Shown here piece after piece: positions 4,085 to 6,550 of a stretch of DNA of 6,550 nt. How positions within the stretch are numbered: position 1 is the first letter of the stretch; the number at the start of each line of letters is the position of its first letter. The position numbers and the translations under genes were made by a program. A model generated the notes under the pieces. That model was not told the DNA's origin. It made no database searches and saw only the letters and a list, made by a program, of their open reading frames with translations. Source of the stretch: Actinomycetota bacterium (GTDB lineage: Bacteria; Actinomycetota; Thermoleophilia; Gaiellales; Gaiellaceae); NCBI GenBank assembly GCA_013821525.1, contig JACDGR010000197.1, forward strand, positions 1 to 6,550. Reading direction: 5' to 3'.

Positions 4085-5794
4085 ATGCCGATGCCGTACT
4101 GGAAGTACCGTCCGTATCCCACCGTCGACCTGCCCGACCGGACGTGGCCGAACGCAGTCATCGACCACACGCCGATCTGGTGCTCGACCGATCTACGCGA
4201 CGGCAACCAGTCGCTGATCAAGCCGATGGACTCCGCCCGCAAGGGCCGCATGTTCGACCTGCTCGTGCAGCTCGGCATCAAGGAGATCGAGGTGGGCTTC
4301 CCCGCTGCCTCGAAGACCGACTTCGAGTTCGTCCGCCAGCTCGTCGAGGACGACCGCATCCCGGCCGACACAACGATCGCCGTGCTGACCCAGGCGCGAC
4401 CGGAGCTGATCGAGCGCACGTTCGAAGCGATCGAAGGTGCAGAGCGCGCGATCGTGCACCTCTATAACTCGACGTCCACGACACAGCGTCGCGTCGTCTT
4501 TCGCCTCGACGAGGCCGGGGTCGTCGAGCTCGCAGTTCGCGGTACCGAGCTTTGCAAGGCCCTGGCCGCAGAGACGGCAACGGACGTGCGGTTCGAGTAC
4601 TCGCCGGAGAGCTTCCACGGGACCGAGCTCGAGTTCGCGCTGACGATCTGTGAGGCGGTCATGGCGGCCTGGGGCCCGACAACCGAGGAGCCGATGATCG
4701 TCAACCTGCCGACGACGGTCGAGGCATTCCCGCCGAACATCTACGCAGACCGGCTCGAGTGGTTCCAACGGCATGTCTCCGCGCGCGACCACATCGTGCT
4801 GAGCGTCCATCCGCACAACGATCGGGGCACTGCTGTCGCGACCGCGGAGCTCGGCTTGATGGCCGGCGCTGACCGCGTCGAGGGCACGCTGTTCGGGAAC
4901 GGGGAGCGCACCGGGAACGTCGACCTCGTGACCCTCGCGCTCAACCTGCTGACGCAAGGCGTCGATCCGCAGCTCGACCTGTCGCGGCTCGACGAAGCCA
5001 AGCGCATCGTCGAAGAATGCAACGAGCTGCCGATCCACCCGCGGCATCCCTGGGTCGGCGAGCTCGTCTACACGGCGTTCTCGGGCTCGCACCAGGATGC
5101 GATCAAGAAGGGCATGTACGCCCAGCAGCGCTCCGGCTCCGAGAGCTGGGACGTGCCGTACCTGCCGATCGACCCGCAAGACCTCGGTCGCAGCTACGAA
5201 GCGATCATCCGCGTCAACTCGCAGTCGGGCAAGGGTGGCGTCGCCTACGTGATGGAGACCGAGCACAAGCTGCACCTCCCACGGGGTCTGCAGATCGACT
5301 TTGCGCAGAAGGTGCAGGCAGTCACCGACCTGCGTGGCGGCGAGCTGAACGCCGCCGAGCTACTGGCCGAGTTCGAGGCGAGCTACCTGTCGCACACGGC
5401 CCCGTACGAGCTGCTCTCCTACACGCACTCGAGCGGGACGGGGCCGGGCGAGGACGAGGATCACATCGTCGCCCAGATCAGTGTCGACGGCCGGCCGGAG
5501 ACGGTCGAAGGGACAGGCAACGGCCCGATCGCGGGCCTCGTCGACGCGTATCGGCGCAGCTTCGGGATCGAGATCCAGATCCGCGACTTCCACGAGCATG
5601 CGCTCGAGCCGACAGCCGACGCGACCGCAGCCGCCTACATCGAGGCCGAGATCGACGAGCTGCCCGTGTGGGGCGTCGGCCTGCATCCGAGCATCGTCAC
5701 GGCGTCGTTGCGCGCGATCGCGAACGCCGTCAATCGCGCGGTCGCACAGCGCACCGCGCTCGCAGACGCGGTGTCGCTGTTCGACCAGCGATGA
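4085..5794 (+). CDS. leuA: 2-Isopropylmalate synthase, actinobacterial type
   Basis: The enzyme condenses acetyl-CoA with 2-ketoisovalerate, the first committed step of leucine synthesis in the cytoplasm. The protein has 569 residues and begins MPMPYWKYRPYPTVDLPDRTW, typical of the long Mycobacterium-type form. The HMGL-like TIM barrel (about 26-310) has CSTDLRDGNQSL with Arg38 and the metal ligand Asp39, HPHNDRG with metal ligands His242 and His244, and GTLFGNGERTGNVD (267-280). The linker and subdomain region contains SGSHQDAI (His336) and GRSYEAIIRVNSQSGKGGVAY (Tyr371, matching the M. tuberculosis active-site Tyr). The C-terminal LeuA allosteric domain (about 435-555) includes EGTGNGPIAGLVDA and VWGVGLHPSIVTASLRAIANAVNRA, so leucine feedback is expected. 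It is transcribed divergently from the ilv operon and preceded by a leucine leader. It converges on the regulator gene with a 3-base gap. All key residues appear intact. Confidence 0.98.
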   Translation: MPMPYWKYRPYPTVDLPDRTWPNAVIDHTPIWCSTDLRDGNQSLIKPMDSARKGRMFDLLVQLGIKEIEVGFPAASKTDFEFVRQLVEDDRIPADTTIAVLTQARPELIERTFEAIEGAERAIVHLYNSTSTTQRRVVFRLDEAGVVELAVRGTELCKALAAETATDVRFEYSPESFHGTELEFALTICEAVMAAWGPTTEEPMIVNLPTTVEAFPPNIYADRLEWFQRHVSARDHIVLSVHPHNDRGTAVATAELGLMAGADRVEGTLFGNGERTGNVDLVTLALNLLTQGVDPQLDLSRLDEAKRIVEECNELPIHPRHPWVGELVYTAFSGSHQDAIKKGMYAQQRSGSESWDVPYLPIDPQDLGRSYEAIIRVNSQSGKGGVAYVMETEHKLHLPRGLQIDFAQKVQAVTDLRGGELNAAELLAEFEASYLSHTAPYELLSYTHSSGTGPGEDEDHIVAQISVDGRPETVEGTGNGPIAGLVDAYRRSFGIEIQIRDFHEHALEPTADATAAAYIEAEIDELPVWGVGLHPSIVTASLRAIANAVNRAVAQRTALADAVSLFDQR

Positions 5795-5797
5795 GCT

Positions 5798-6166
5798 CTA
5801 GCGCCGAGCCTTGCTTCGAGCCGGCTGCTTGGTGGGCTGCGGGATCATCCACGCGTGCCCGAAGCGGCGCATCTCGCGGATGATCGGCAGTAGCGCGCGG
5901 CCCTTCTCGGTCAGCTCGTACTCGACGCGGGGCGGCGACTCCGGATAGCTGCGGCGGATCAGCGTTCCCTGCCGCTCGAGCATGTCGAGGCGCTCCGAGA
6001 GCGTCCTCGGGCTGATCCCCGGGCAGGCGTGCTCCAGCTGCATGAAGCGCCGGGCGCCCTCGGAGAGGTCATGCAGGATCAACGGCGTCCACTTGGTCGC
6101 GATGATCTCGGCGGTCGCTGCGACCGCGCAGTTCGTGCCGTGCGTGTCGTTCATCGTCCTTTTCAT
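5798..6166 (-). CDS. HxlR-family winged helix-turn-helix transcriptional regulator
   Basis: This 122-residue, normal-length DNA-binding protein has the HxlR signature in order. A near-N-terminal cysteine, Cys13, sits in TNCAVAATAEII. KWTPLILHDLSEGARRFMQLEHACPGISPRTLSERLDMLERQGTLI follows as the helix-turn-helix region (about 25-70). RRSYPESPPRVEYELTEKGRAL is the wing (71-92), and a C-terminal dimerisation helix follows, with a basic tail. Some family members (YodB, HypR) sense quinones or aldehydes through the equivalent N-terminal cysteine; whether this one does is unknown. Its target is not evident. It lies 10 bases after gltD on the same strand, so it may be read through from gltD or from its own -10 box. 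The start is ATG 6166; ATG 6154 (after AAAAGGACG) is possible and would shorten it by 4 residues. There is no sign that it controls leuA. Confidence 0.92.
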   Translation of the reverse strand: MKRTMNDTHGTNCAVAATAEIIATKWTPLILHDLSEGARRFMQLEHACPGISPRTLSERLDMLERQGTLIRRSYPESPPRVEYELTEKGRALLPIIREMRRFGHAWMIPQPTKQPARSKARR

Positions 6167-6173
6167 GGGCAGG

Positions 6174-6179
6174 ATCTTA
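6174..6179 (-). promoter_or_regulatory. Possible -10 box for a leaderless regulator transcript
   Basis: The minus strand reads TAAGAT, fitting the TANNNT pattern, with its first three bases being the gltD stop codon. It ends 7 bases before ATG 6166, so transcription would begin at the start codon. There is no Shine-Dalgarno before that ATG. I see no good -35 box, so this could be chance. Confidence 0.3.
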
Positions 6180-6550
6180 CTCGCCCCGCTGGCCGGTGGC
6201 TATCGAAAGGGAAGTGGGCAGCGTCGAGCCTGCATCCGCGGCGTCGAGCCAGGCCCGTACCGCCGTCGCGCATTGCCGGCCCTCGTTGATCGCCCAGACG
6301 ATCAGCGACTGCCCGCGCCGCGCGTCGCCCGCCGCGAAGATCCCGTCCACAGAGGTGAGGTACCGCGACGCTTGAACGTTGCCGCGCGCATCGCGCGCCA
6401 CGCCGAGCTCGTCGAGCACCGGCGTCTCCGGCCCGACGAAGCCCATCGCCAGGAGCACCAGGTCGGCGGGCCGCGCTTCGTCCGTCCCTTCGACGAGGTC
6501 GAACGGAGGTACACCGGTGTTCTGTTGCCAGTGAATCTGCTCGACCTGTC
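6177..6550 (-). CDS. gltD: Glutamate synthase small subunit, C-terminal part (cut by window edge)
   Basis: GltD is the flavin/Fe-S subunit that passes electrons from NADPH to the large subunit GltB, which makes glutamate from glutamine and 2-oxoglutarate. The last 123 residues are present, out of roughly 480-500 in the family. The frame entering from the edge reads QVEQIHWQQNTG, followed by ADLVLLAMGFVGPE, a DERGNV-like turn (DARGNVQ), and TSVDGIFAAGDARRGQSLIVWAINEGRQCATAV. This is the highly conserved GltD C-terminus with the second FAD/NAD-type GD motif. After about residue 95 of the fragment there is a non-conserved tail of some 25 residues, ending at TAA 6179-6177. Glutamate is the amino donor for branched-chain aminotransferases, so the proximity is biologically sensible, but no direct link to leuA is shown. 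Confidence 0.93.
   Translation of the reverse strand, partial: QVEQIHWQQNTGVPPFDLVEGTDEARPADLVLLAMGFVGPETPVLDELGVARDARGNVQASRYLTSVDGIFAAGDARRGQSLIVWAINEGRQCATAVRAWLDAADAGSTLPTSLSIATGQRGE

Noticed and set aside
4193..5275. Long minus-strand open frame opposite leuA
   Set aside because: Shadow of leuA codon usage; no recognisable motif.
5774..5791. Hairpin TCGCTG/CAGCGA at the end of leuA as a terminator
   Set aside because: It lies within the coding sequence, is only 6 bp and is followed by TGAGCTC, not a T-run.
1..6550. CRISPR arrays, tRNA or rRNA genes, insertion sequences, integrase sites
   Set aside because: I looked on both strands and saw no repeated spacer pattern, tRNA-like cloverleaf, transposase or terminal inverted repeats. 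The window reads as ordinary core metabolism apart from the control region.

Overview
This 6,550-base, GC-rich window looks like chromosomal DNA of an actinobacterium (Actinomycetota). The evidence is the Mycobacterium-type 2-isopropylmalate synthase, the ilvB-ilvN-ilvC order with GTG starts and few-base overlaps, and promoters sitting directly in front of start codons as in leaderless transcripts. A deep class such as Thermoleophilia is possible, but nothing here proves it. The window is mainly a branched-chain amino acid (Val/Ile/Leu) biosynthesis locus organised around one divergent control region.

Left arm, minus strand, read from about 3800 down to 1: a 34-codon leader peptide rich in Leu, Val and Ile; a 300-residue protein of the isopropylmalate/isocitrate dehydrogenase fold that lacks several catalytic residues; ilvB (acetolactate synthase catalytic subunit); ilvN (its valine-sensing regulatory subunit); and the first 142 codons of ilvC (ketol-acid reductoisomerase), cut by the window edge. 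The genes overlap or are separated by at most 15 bases, so they form one operon.

Centre, about 3584 to 4084: 501 bases between the first large genes of the two arms. It holds two divergent promoters and two short leader-peptide genes. One leader is Leu/Val/Ile-rich and faces the ilv side; the other ends in Leu-Leu-Leu-Pro-Arg and faces leuA. In both, the UAG stop codon lies in the loop of a 7-bp hairpin. No U-tract terminator is visible, so the control may act on translation rather than on transcription termination.

Right arm, plus strand: leuA, a 569-residue 2-isopropylmalate synthase that draws on the 2-ketoisovalerate made by IlvB/IlvC/IlvD. Three bases beyond it, convergent on the minus strand, lies a HxlR-family winged-helix regulator. 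Upstream of that regulator is the C-terminal end of gltD (glutamate synthase small subunit), cut by the right edge.

In the working model, uncharged tRNA-Leu/Val/Ile stalls ribosomes on the two leaders. This raises the first steps of Val/Ile synthesis (minus operon) and the first committed step of Leu synthesis (leuA) from a single node. The most notable items are the paired leader peptides, neither of which is visible as an ordinary-sized gene, and the catalytically eroded LeuB-like protein that opens the ilv operon.
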